In this document: piece by piece, positions 9,086-18,116 of the stretch
Numbering within the stretch: position 1 is the first letter of the stretch
Layout: each line of letters begins with the position of its first letter
Source: an uncultured Clostridia bacterium
GTDB lineage: Bacteria; Bacillota; Clostridia; TANB77; CAG-508
Length of the DNA stretch: 33,917 nt
Direction of reading: 5' to 3'
Assembly: GCA_944393315.1 (NCBI GenBank)
Contig: CALXZT010000007.1
Coordinates: forward strand, 1 to 33,917
The notes under the pieces: generated by a model
The model's input: the letters and a program-made list of their open reading frames with translations, nothing else
Databases searched by the model: none
Told to the model about the DNA's origin: nothing
Program-made: the position numbers and the translations under genes

Positions 9086-10036
9086 TTATCTCATCAAATA
9101 TGAAAATATTACTGAGCTTAGTTTTAAACTATTATGAGTAATTTTGCCTTCTTCAGTTGTTAATAAATCTGCTTCAATTAGCTCATATTTTTTTCCTTCC
9201 ATATTTTCTTTATCTATTCTTACTTGGTCTTTTTGTTCTTCTGTTTCGTATTTTTTTAACATTTCTTCATCTATTACTGTATTACTTGCAACAACTACAT
9301 CTATCGTATCTTTTCCTATATATTTTTCTAATGTTTCCACATGATCACTTACTCCAAATCCATCTGTTTCACCTGGTTGCGTCATTGCATTACATACATA
9401 CATTACTTTGGCTTTTGTTTCATTTAGTGCTTTTACTATGTCTTTACATATTAAGTGTGGCAATATACTGGTATATAGGCTTCCTATACTAATTATTACC
9501 AAATCAGCATCTTTAATTTTTTCAACTACTTTTGGCAATACATGTGGTTCCTCTTTATAAAAGATTTTTTCATATTTTTTGCCTGATTTTGTTATTTCTT
9601 CTTCTCCTTCAATAATTTCTCCATCTGTTGCTTTTCCCATTAAAGTTAAATTATCTTCTGATAATGGTAATACTGTATGTTTTACTTGTAATAGTTCACT
9701 TAGCCTTTGAATACTTGTTTGCATACTTCCTGTTGTTTTTAAATATGCTGTTAATATTAAGTTTCCAATTGAGTGATTGTTTAAATCACTATATGTAGAT
9801 AGTCTATATTCCATTATCTCTTTTACTTCATCTGGTAATGTTGATAAATTACTTAACACTTTTCTTATGTCTCCCATTGCTGGAACAGTAAATTCTTTTC
9901 TTAATATTCCTGTACTACGTCCATTATCTGATACAGTTATTACTGCTGTTATATCTAATGGTAAGTCTTTTAGACACATCAGTATTCTTGATGAACCTGT
10001 TCCTCCCCCTAATATTACAACTTTTTTCTTTTCCAT
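9086..10036 (-). CDS. yvcK: YvcK/GlmR family regulator of cell-wall precursor supply
   Basis: In Bacillus, YvcK (GlmR) binds UDP-GlcNAc and stimulates the GlmS step, so it steers carbon into peptidoglycan on gluconeogenic substrates. The fold is related to 2-phospho-L-lactate transferase CofD. Seen here: VVILGGGTGSSRIL at residues 6-19 (nucleotide-sugar loop), TVSDNGRSTG (35-44), AMGDIRKVL, and DLVIISIGSLYTSILPHL. The 316 residues match the family. In many Firmicutes it sits between rapZ and whiA; here it ends a folD-dprA-HAD transcript instead. The ribosome site is AAAGGA at somewhat long spacing. Confidence 0.93.
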   Translation of the reverse strand: MEKKKVVILGGGTGSSRILMCLKDLPLDITAVITVSDNGRSTGILRKEFTVPAMGDIRKVLSNLSTLPDEVKEIMEYRLSTYSDLNNHSIGNLILTAYLKTTGSMQTSIQRLSELLQVKHTVLPLSEDNLTLMGKATDGEIIEGEEEITKSGKKYEKIFYKEEPHVLPKVVEKIKDADLVIISIGSLYTSILPHLICKDIVKALNETKAKVMYVCNAMTQPGETDGFGVSDHVETLEKYIGKDTIDVVVASNTVIDEEMLKKYETEEQKDQVRIDKENMEGKKYELIEADLLTTEEGKITHNSLKLSSVIFSYLMR

Positions 10037-10105
10037 AAACTCAATTCCTTTCTGTTTTGATATCCATCCCTTTTATGTTTTTTAGCTGTATTTTTTACCT
10101 TCATA

Positions 10106-10720
10106 TTATGTATGTTTTTCTAAATGCTCTTGTAATTCTTTTAGAGAATTAAATTCTAAAATTTCTTTTATATTTAATTCTTTTTTCGAATTCTTTCCAT
10201 TTTTCCTTTTTATTCTATATACTTGTTTAGCCTTTTGATTATAAAGTCCCTCTAAATCTCTAATACTGTCATCTATGAATATTCCGTTTGTATAATCTAT
10301 ACTTAATGTATATTTTAGCTGTTCAGCATATATGATTTCATCAAAAAAGTCATATAATTTGGAAGCTTTTATTTTTTCTTTTTGAAATTCCTTTTCTCCC
10401 CATGTTAAAATAAATAGTTTATGATTTTTAGATTTTAAATATTTTAAGAACTCAACTGTATCGTCATATACAAATTCTTCACATCTGCTATATAGTTCAT
10501 CTAAAGGTACTAAGAAACTTTCTATTGGTATATTTTTTGATATACTTAAGTTTGTAAACAATTCTCTTATATTTAATAACTTTTGTTCATTATTTTTCTG
10601 TTCAGGTGTTAATGCTAAATATGTTTTATCCAGACCATTTTGTTCTAATATCTTGTATAATTCTTCTCTAAATGCATGTGTATCAAATAAAGTGTAGTCA
10701 AAATCTAAATAATAGTTCAT
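10106..10720 (-). CDS. HAD-superfamily hydrolase-like protein
   Basis: A 204-residue protein with the haloacid dehalogenase layout. Motif I is LDFDYTLFDT at residues 5-14, with the nucleophile Asp6 and general acid Asp8. A helical cap follows. Motif II is ILTWG near residue 133. A conserved Lys region comes next, and motif IV is GIFIDDSIRDLEG near 165-177. Most such proteins are phosphatases. The substrate cannot be read from sequence. It lies between dprA and yvcK with short gaps and is probably co-transcribed. The charged C-terminal tail looks unstructured. Confidence 0.75.
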   Translation of the reverse strand: MNYYLDFDYTLFDTHAFREELYKILEQNGLDKTYLALTPEQKNNEQKLLNIRELFTNLSISKNIPIESFLVPLDELYSRCEEFVYDDTVEFLKYLKSKNHKLFILTWGEKEFQKEKIKASKLYDFFDEIIYAEQLKYTLSIDYTNGIFIDDSIRDLEGLYNQKAKQVYRIKRKNGKNSKKELNIKEILEFNSLKELQEHLEKHT

Positions 10721-10768
10721 TTTCTTTTCCCTTTCTTTTATTGTTTAAACTTTTATGTATCTTCTATA

Positions 10769-11635
10769 TTATTGTATTACGTCTTTATAACTTGTGATTA
10801 ATTTGGCTCCTTGTTTTATTAATTCATTTGTTCCAACTGAATTTTCTGAATTTATATTTCCTGGAACAACAAATACATCTCTTCCTTGTTCTAGTGCAAA
10901 GTCAACTGTAATTAGTGTACCACTTTTTTCTTTTGCTTCTACAACAATTATTCCTTTTGCTAATCCACTTACTATTCTGTTTCTTTCAGGAAAATTTTGC
11001 TTTTGTGGTTTTTCTCCTAAAGGATATTCTGAAATTATTGCCCCACCTGTTTTTAATATTTCTTTAGCTAATGGGATGTTTTCTGCTGGATAAATTGTAT
11101 CTATTCCATTTCCTAATACTGCTATTGTTTTTCCTCCTGCAATAATAGCTCCTTTATGAGCAATTCCATCAATTCCTTTTGCTAATCCACTTACTACATT
11201 AATTTTTTGTTTTGATATATTATATGCTAATTCTTGTGCGACATTCTTTCCATATTGTGTACATTGTCTACAACCAATTATTGCTATACAATAATTATTT
11301 AGAATATCTGTATTTCCTCTTACATATAAACTTACTGGAGGATCATATATGTTTTTTAACAATTTTGGATATTTTTTGTCTTGTATGGAAATAATCTCTA
11401 TATTGTTTTTTACCATATATTCTAGGTGTTTGTCAATATTATGAGTTTGTTTTGAATTTGAGATTATTTTCGCATATTTTGTTTCTATTCCTTTAACTCT
11501 TATTAGTTCTTCTTCTTTTGAATTATATAAGTTTTCTATTGTTTTAAAATATTGTAATAAATTGTTTTTTCGTTTTGCCCCCAATTCTCTTATTAAAGAT
11601 AACCATACCCAATATTTTTTTTGGTTTTCTTTTAT
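10769..11635 (-). CDS. dprA: DNA processing protein DprA (Smf), with a probable AUA start
   Basis: DprA binds incoming single-stranded DNA and loads RecA in natural transformation; it is also widespread in non-competent bacteria. The Rossmann-like core shows IIGCRQCTQYG, VSGLAKGIDGIAH, VLGNGIDTIYPAEN, SEYPLGEKPQKQNFPERN and TLITVDFALEQGR. The first conventional start in frame is a TTG at 11584, giving 271 residues. However, the same frame continues upstream through YWVWLSLIREL, the expected DprA N-terminal helix. The only fitting start is ATA at 11633-11635, exactly 8 bases after AAAGGAG, giving 288 residues. I therefore place the start there. Either this is a rare AUA start or an ATG was mutated or misread. 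It sits between folD and the HAD gene. Confidence 0.88.
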   Translation of the reverse strand: MKENQKKYWVWLSLIRELGAKRKNNLLQYFKTIENLYNSKEEELIRVKGIETKYAKIISNSKQTHNIDKHLEYMVKNNIEIISIQDKKYPKLLKNIYDPPVSLYVRGNTDILNNYCIAIIGCRQCTQYGKNVAQELAYNISKQKINVVSGLAKGIDGIAHKGAIIAGGKTIAVLGNGIDTIYPAENIPLAKEILKTGGAIISEYPLGEKPQKQNFPERNRIVSGLAKGIIVVEAKEKSGTLITVDFALEQGRDVFVVPGNINSENSVGTNELIKQGAKLITSYKDVIQ

Positions 11636-11670
11636 ATTGGTTTCTCCTTTCTTATATAGTGTTTTATGTT

Positions 11671-12528
11671 TTATTCATTTAGATTTTTACTTGTTTTTGC
11701 TGCCTTTATTACATTATTTATTAACATTGCAATTGTCATAGGTCCAACTCCTCCTGGCACTGGTGTTATGTAACTTGTCTTTTTTTCTACATTTTCAAAG
11801 TCCACGTCTCCTACTATTTTTCCATCTTCTGTTCGATTTATTCCAACATCTATAACTATTGAATTATCTTTTACCATATCAGCAGTTATAAAGTTTGGCT
11901 TTCCTATGGCAGATACTAGAACATCTGCCTCTATAGTATGTTTTGATAAATTTTTAGTTTTTGAATGACATATTGTTACTGTTGCATTTTTGTTTAAAAT
12001 ACATTGTATTAGTGGTTTTCCTACTATATTGCTTCTTCCTACTATTACAGCATGTTTTCCAGCTAAGTCTATATTGTATTCTTCAAACATTTTCATGATT
12101 CCATATGGTGTACATGATATAAATGTGTCTTTATTTAATGCTAATTTTCCCACATTAACTGGGTTAAATCCATCTACATCTTTGCTTGGAGATATTTTCT
12201 CGAAGGCTCTATTTATATCTAACTTTTTCGGAATTGGACTTTGCAATAATATTCCATGTACATCTTCATTTTGATTTAATTTTTCGATTAGATTTTCTAG
12301 CTTTTCTTGAGTGGTATCTTCATCTAATAAAAATTCTTCAAATTCGATTCCAACTTCTTGGCAAGCCTTACTTTTATTTTTTACATATATTTTTGAAGCG
12401 TTGTCATTTCCTACCATTATTACTGCAAGTTTTGGTTTTATTCCTTTTTTCTTTAGTTCATCACATTCTGTTCTTAAATTATATCTTATTTTTTTTGCTA
12501 ATTGTTTTCCATCCATTAGTACAGCCAT
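11671..12528 (-). CDS. folD: FolD: methylenetetrahydrofolate dehydrogenase/cyclohydrolase
   Basis: A bifunctional cytosolic enzyme that oxidises 5,10-methylene-THF with NADP and hydrolyses the product to 10-formyl-THF, feeding purine and formyl-Met synthesis. The 285 residues are full length. Landmarks are SKIYVKNKSKAC (catalytic Tyr and Lys), QSPIPKKLD, KDVDGFNPVNVGKL, the NADP loop VIVGRSNIVGKPL and TPVPGGVGPMTIAMLINN at the end. The ATG lies 14 bases after AGGAGG, which is longer than usual, but the N-terminus aligns with the family and an in-frame stop prevents a longer start. It is the first gene after its own promoter at 12561-12589. Confidence 0.96.
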   Translation of the reverse strand: MAVLMDGKQLAKKIRYNLRTECDELKKKGIKPKLAVIMVGNDNASKIYVKNKSKACQEVGIEFEEFLLDEDTTQEKLENLIEKLNQNEDVHGILLQSPIPKKLDINRAFEKISPSKDVDGFNPVNVGKLALNKDTFISCTPYGIMKMFEEYNIDLAGKHAVIVGRSNIVGKPLIQCILNKNATVTICHSKTKNLSKHTIEADVLVSAIGKPNFITADMVKDNSIVIDVGINRTEDGKIVGDVDFENVEKKTSYITPVPGGVGPMTIAMLINNVIKAAKTSKNLNE

Positions 12529-12560
12529 TTTTATATTTTATACCTCCTCTTTCATGTGCT

Positions 12561-12589
12561 ATTATATATCAAAGATGTTTGTTTTTCAA
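12561..12589 (-). promoter_or_regulatory. Sigma-A promoter for the folD unit
   Basis: TTGAAA (12584-12589), a 17-bp spacer and TATAAT (12561-12566). It points into the AGGAGG site of folD and overlaps the 3' end of a short possible reading frame. Confidence 0.75.
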
Positions 12590-12655
12590 TATGTATTTTT
12601 CCCTAGAGTCATCGTCTTTTTCTTTTTTAAATCTTTCTGTGACTGATATTTTCAT
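12569..12655 (-). CDS. Possible 28-residue small protein, uncertain
   Basis: This frame would encode MKISVTERFKKEKDDDSREK plus eight more residues, highly charged. AAAGGA lies about 11 bases before the ATG. The same frame is open back to the stop of the gene at 12698, so it could also be a decayed C-terminal extension of that gene. Its end overlaps the folD promoter, which argues against a strongly kept protein. No family is recognised. Confidence 0.25.
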   Translation of the reverse strand: MKISVTERFKKEKDDDSREKYILKNKHL

Positions 12656-12697
12656 AGGTAGTAAACTTCCTTTATTGTTTAAAGGTATATATTCTAA

Positions 12698-12934
12698 TTA
12701 ATTTATTATCTTATATTCTATATCTTCCATGTCTGGAAACATTTCTTTAACTCTTTTTAAAGTTAATACTGACATTTTAGGTTGTGGATTTTTACTATCA
12801 TCTGATAATAATTTTTGTGTATAACAGTTCTTTGCTGTTTTAAATAATACATATCTATTTCGCACATATGTGTAATATATTTGGTATCCATTTTGCAAGT
12901 CAACCCACATCTTTTCAAAAGTATAGTTCTCCAT
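12698..12934 (-). CDS. Small conserved-looking protein of unknown function
   Basis: A 78-residue protein starting at ATG 12932-12934 (MENYTFEKMW), chosen because AAAGGA sits 6 bases ahead; an upstream ATG adds five residues without a good site. It is soluble, rich in Tyr and Lys, with the pattern FEKMWVDLQNGYQIYYTY, then an NCYTQKLL segment and MSVLTLKRVKEMFPDMEDIEY. I recall similar short proteins in Clostridia but know no function. It lies between ligA and folD, with 71 bases to ligA. The frame stays open for 42 codons after its stop. Confidence 0.6.
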   Translation of the reverse strand: MENYTFEKMWVDLQNGYQIYYTYVRNRYVLFKTAKNCYTQKLLSDDSKNPQPKMSVLTLKRVKEMFPDMEDIEYKIIN

Positions 12935-13005
12935 ATTTTTTCCTTTCATTTTGTATATTTTAAGTTTTAATTTATTTAAAACTATCTCAAAATTGAAATT
13001 ATTTT

Positions 13006-15009
<2,004 letters not shown>

Positions 15010-15044
15010 TTATTTTTTCTCCTTCGCATAAAATATGACTAATC

Positions 15045-15095
15045 AAAAAAGTGAGCTGGAAATGGGGACGGTCCTCTTTTCCAGCCCGCTTTTTT
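15045..15095 (-). terminator. Hairpin terminator after the sortase gene, loop carrying a REP-like GGGGACGGTCC motif
   Basis: Inner arms 15055-15062 and 15078-15085 (8 bp) and outer A/T arms enclose a loop at 15063-15077. The loop holds GGGGACGGTCCTC on the plus strand, itself partly self-complementary. Both sides have A/T runs, so it can act in either direction. The loop motif resembles the GGGGACGGTTC repeats scattered in clostridial genomes, some linked to Y1 transposases. Confidence 0.65.
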
Positions 15096-15096
15096 A

Positions 15097-15771
15097 TCAT
15101 GAATCTAAATCACATTTTGCTAATATAATTAATCTAAGATTTCCATCGTCTGTACAGGTTTGTAATGATATTTCACGTGCTCCATTTGTGTTTCTAGTTA
15201 TAAATTCTGTATCTTCTGTAATAGTTTCAAATTTATCATATATTGTATATGATAACCTTTGTCCACTTAAATCAGTTATATATACTTTATCTCCTATAGA
15301 TAAATTTTTGTTGTTTGCAAAAAACTGTCCATTCCTGTAGTTATGCCCTATAATTATGGTATTGCCTACTTGATTTGGACCAGGTCCATATAACATTCCC
15401 ACAGATCTTTCAATTGCTAATGGTCCTGCTTCATTTAGTATTGGATATGATAAATTAATTTTAGGAATTTCAATTGTTCCAATTACATTAAACCCTTTAT
15501 AAGTTTGAGCATTTCCACCTGAAGAAGAATTTCCTCCTGGCGTTTCTTGAACCTGATTTAAAATGTCATTTCCAGATGTTGTATTATCTTGCTCTACTAT
15601 ATTATTATTAGATACATTTTCTAAAAACTCATTTACATAGTCTGTAGCTTCTTTTGTTGAATTAAACTGTTGATAAACTTTATAACCTCCAAATATTAAA
15701 CATCCTATAATTGCGATTATTATTATTACTAGTAATACTGTTAAAAAATTACTATATCTACTCTCAAACAT
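15097..15771 (-). CDS. Class D-like sortase
   Basis: A membrane-anchored cysteine transpeptidase that would attach LPxTG-type proteins to the cell wall or to each other. The start is ATG 15769-15771 (MFESRYSNFL) with GGAGG 8 bases upstream; a longer frame adds five residues. Of 224 residues, 8-30 form a transmembrane helix, 35-90 a Ser/Asn/Gly-rich linker, and about 95-220 the sortase beta-barrel. The catalytic triad is His143 (GHNYRNG), Cys206 (LQTC) and Arg213 (LRL). LQTC replaces the commoner TLxTC. No protein with a sorting signal is encoded in this window, so substrates are elsewhere. It follows the HIT gene by 27 bases and ends at a strong terminator. Confidence 0.9.
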   Translation of the reverse strand: MFESRYSNFLTVLLVIIIIAIIGCLIFGGYKVYQQFNSTKEATDYVNEFLENVSNNNIVEQDNTTSGNDILNQVQETPGGNSSSGGNAQTYKGFNVIGTIEIPKINLSYPILNEAGPLAIERSVGMLYGPGPNQVGNTIIIGHNYRNGQFFANNKNLSIGDKVYITDLSGQRLSYTIYDKFETITEDTEFITRNTNGAREISLQTCTDDGNLRLIILAKCDLDS

Positions 15772-15798
15772 TTTTATTACCTCCAATTAGTATATTAA

Positions 15799-16143
15799 TT
15801 ATACTATTTTTTCTCCTAACTTTCTGCCTGCTAATATATGAAAATGTAAGTGCATTACTTCTTGTCCACCATCTTTTCCTGAATTTACTATTACGCGAAA
15901 GCCTTGTTCTTTAAATCCTTTTTCTTCTGCTATTTTATTTATTACCCCATAAATCTTTCCAACTAGTACTTCATCTTCTTTATTTAAATGTGCTATACAA
16001 TCAATATGTTTTTTTGGAATTACTAATATATGAATAGGTGCGGCTGGATTTATATCATAAAATGCTAGAATTTCTTCGTCTTCATATACTTTTTTAGTTG
16101 GTATTTCTCCTTTTATTATTTTACAAAAGATACAATTTTCCAT
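15799..16143 (-). CDS. HIT-family (HINT-type) nucleotide hydrolase
   Basis: A 114-residue cytosolic histidine-triad protein. Family members of this HINT branch hydrolyse AMP-lysine or AMP-NH2-like adducts, including aminoacyl-AMP. The triad is HLHFHIL with His98, His100 and His102. CIFC at residues 4-7 and NPAAPIHILVIPKKH at 32-46 are typical. Length is normal. It lies 29 bases after alaS. Since HINT enzymes can cleave aminoacyl-adenylates, the pairing with an aminoacyl-tRNA synthetase may matter, but that is inference. Confidence 0.95.
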   Translation of the reverse strand: MENCIFCKIIKGEIPTKKVYEDEEILAFYDINPAAPIHILVIPKKHIDCIAHLNKEDEVLVGKIYGVINKIAEEKGFKEQGFRVIVNSGKDGGQEVMHLHFHILAGRKLGEKIV

Positions 16144-16172
16144 TTATTACATATCTCCTTTCTCTAGAAATA

Positions 16173-17930
16173 CTAATTTTCTAATATTGCTTTTATTCTA
16201 CGAATTCCCGATGAACTAGATTCTTCTTTTTTGATTTTGAAATGTCCTAGTTCTGATGTATTTGATACATGAGGGCCTCCACATAATTCAAGTGACTTGT
16301 CACCTATTTTATATACAGAAACTATATCTCCATATTTTTCAATAAACATTGCTTCAGCTCCCTGTTTTATTGCATCTTCCTTTTTCATTTCCATATGTTC
16401 TACCGGAATTGCCGCTGCTATCCACTTATTCACTAAATCTTCTGTTTTTTGCTTTTCTTCATCTGTCATTTTTGTTGGATGTGAAAAGTCAAATCTCATT
16501 CTTTCTTCTGTAATATTGCTTCCTCTTTGATGTACATGTGAACCTAAAACTTGTTTTAATGCTGCATTTAAAAGATGTGTTGCTGTATGATATTTTGTTT
16601 CCATCTCTCCTGTTGATGCTAGTCCACCTTTAAATTTAAGTTCTGCCCCTACTCTAGATTTTTCTTGGTGTTCTTTAAATGACTTCTCAAATTCTTCTTT
16701 ATCTATTTTCATTCCGTTTTCGGTTGCTAATTCTTCTGTAATCTCTGGTGGAAACCCAAATGTATCATATAATTTAAATACTACTTTCCCATCTAACTTA
16801 GTTTTTCCTGATGCTTTTAGCTTATTCATCTCTTTTGTGAATTCTTTTTCACCATGCTCTAAAGTTTTTGCAAATTTGTCTTTTTCTTCTATAATTACAT
16901 TTTTTATTGTTTCTCTATTTTGTTCTAGTTCTGGATACATTTCCTTTAAGATTTCTATATTTAGCTTAATTAGCCCTTCTAATTCATCTAATGAAATCTG
17001 AAGTTTATTTAAGTGTCTTATCATTCTACGAATTAGTCTTCTTAATACATATCCTCTATCTATATTGCTTGGTCTTCCACCATCTGCTATTATCATCATA
17101 CTTGAACGTAAATGCTCTGCCACTATTCTTCTACTACTTATATTATCTACTTTTTGCAATGTTTCTAGCTTTTCCATTACTGCTGAAAATAGCTCTGTAT
17201 CAAATGGAGTTTCCTTTCCTTGTAATAACATTGTCATTCTTTCTAAACCTAAACCTGTATCAACATTTTTTTGTGATAGCTTTGTATATTGCCCTTTATT
17301 ATCCTTATAGAATTCCATAAATACATTATTCCAGATTTCAACATATTTACCACATTCACATGATGGATCACAATTTTCTGAGCATTTTGGTTTTCCAGTA
17401 TCATAAAACATTTCTGTGTCTGGTCCACATGGTCCTTCTGTTCCTGCTATCCACCAGTTATTATCTTTTCCAAAATAATATATTCTTTCTTCTGGGATAC
17501 CTACTTCTTTCCAATATTTTGCTGTTTCTTCATCTTTTTGGCAATCTTCGTCTCCTGCAAAACATGACACAGATAATTTTTCTACTGGTATTTGTAGTTC
17601 TTTTGTTAGAAATTCAAAACTCATTTTTATTGATTCTTCTTTGAAATAGTCCCCTAGAGACCAGTTTCCTAGCATTTCAAAAAATGTTAAATGTCTATTA
17701 TCTCCAACTTCATCTATATCATTTGTTCTTACACATTTTTGGTAATCTGTAAGGCGCGTTCCTTGTGGGTGTTTTTCTCCTAATAAATATGGTACTAGTG
17801 GTTGCATTCCTGCTGTATTAAATAATACTGATGGGTCATTTTCTGGTATTAATGGTGCTGATGGTATTATACTATGTTGATGTTTCTTAAAGTAATTTAA
17901 ATATTTGTTTCTAATTTCTATTGCTTTCAT
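16173..17930 (-). CDS. alaS: Short alanyl-tRNA synthetase lacking the C-terminal domain
   Basis: It charges tRNA-Ala. At 585 residues it is about 290 shorter than the usual ~875. Present: the class II catalytic core (residues 1-240, with VLFNTAGMQPLVPYL, RHLTFFEMLGNWSLGDYF and GLGLERM), the tRNA-recognition helices (to about 430), and the editing domain with its four metal ligands in HTATH (448-452) and CGGPH (550-554). Missing: the beta-barrel with the GGQxGDxG segment that normally precedes the HxxxH motif, and all of the C-Ala domain. There is also a four-Cys cluster (Cys183, 187, 191, 193) inside the catalytic domain, probably binding zinc. The frame ends cleanly at LEN, so it is a natural short form rather than a frameshift. 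It is the first gene of the alaS-HIT-sortase unit. Confidence 0.9.
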   Translation of the reverse strand: MKAIEIRNKYLNYFKKHQHSIIPSAPLIPENDPSVLFNTAGMQPLVPYLLGEKHPQGTRLTDYQKCVRTNDIDEVGDNRHLTFFEMLGNWSLGDYFKEESIKMSFEFLTKELQIPVEKLSVSCFAGDEDCQKDEETAKYWKEVGIPEERIYYFGKDNNWWIAGTEGPCGPDTEMFYDTGKPKCSENCDPSCECGKYVEIWNNVFMEFYKDNKGQYTKLSQKNVDTGLGLERMTMLLQGKETPFDTELFSAVMEKLETLQKVDNISSRRIVAEHLRSSMMIIADGGRPSNIDRGYVLRRLIRRMIRHLNKLQISLDELEGLIKLNIEILKEMYPELEQNRETIKNVIIEEKDKFAKTLEHGEKEFTKEMNKLKASGKTKLDGKVVFKLYDTFGFPPEITEELATENGMKIDKEEFEKSFKEHQEKSRVGAELKFKGGLASTGEMETKYHTATHLLNAALKQVLGSHVHQRGSNITEERMRFDFSHPTKMTDEEKQKTEDLVNKWIAAAIPVEHMEMKKEDAIKQGAEAMFIEKYGDIVSVYKIGDKSLELCGGPHVSNTSELGHFKIKKEESSSSGIRRIKAILEN

Positions 17931-17939
17931 TATTAGTTT

Positions 17940-17962
17940 ATGCTAGTATTTTACACTAACAT
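17940..17962 (-). promoter_or_regulatory. Hairpin between the ribosome site and start of alaS
   Basis: Arms 17940-17947 and 17955-17962 pair over 8 bp with a 7-nt loop. The best ribosome site, AAAGGGGG (17965-17972), lies just upstream, 34 bases from the alaS ATG. The hairpin fills the gap. A three-codon frame (ATG TTA GTG TAA, 17951-17962) starts 2 bases after that site. This could be structural spacing, an upstream mini-frame or a regulator site. Confidence 0.5.
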
Positions 17963-17995
17963 ATCCCCCTTTCTGTTGCGAGTCGCTCTTATTAA

Positions 17996-18024
17996 ATTAT
18001 ACTTTAAATAGCACAAAAAATCAA
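17996..18024 (-). promoter_or_regulatory. Sigma-A promoter for alaS-HIT-sortase
   Basis: TTGATT (18019-18024), a 17-bp spacer and perfect TATAAT (17996-18001), giving a leader of about 60 nt. No T-box elements are seen. Confidence 0.85.
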
Positions 18025-18051
18025 TAAAAAAGTCGACTTTTCTTGCTATTT
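18006..18051. repeat. Nested inverted repeats around the alaS -35 box
   Basis: AAAAGTCGACTTTT (18028-18041) is a perfect 14-bp palindrome directly upstream of the -35 box. Outer arms AAATAGCA (18006-18013) and TGCTATTT (18044-18051) flank both. It may be an operator. Alternatively, since AAAAG/CTTTT is followed by T on the minus strand, it may be a weak terminator for the upstream binding-protein gene. Confidence 0.4.
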
Positions 18052-18116
18052 TTGAAACTATTCAAAAATTCATTAAAACTTATATTTTGATTTTAAAAAT
18101 AGCTCATTTTTTATCT

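Noticed and set aside
12186..12701. 171-codon plus-strand frame across folD and its upstream region
   Set aside because: It is antisense to folD, rich in Leu/Phe, and has no family features.
17931..18116. T-box leader for alaS
   Set aside because: The transcript leader is only about 60 nt and lacks the T-box core.
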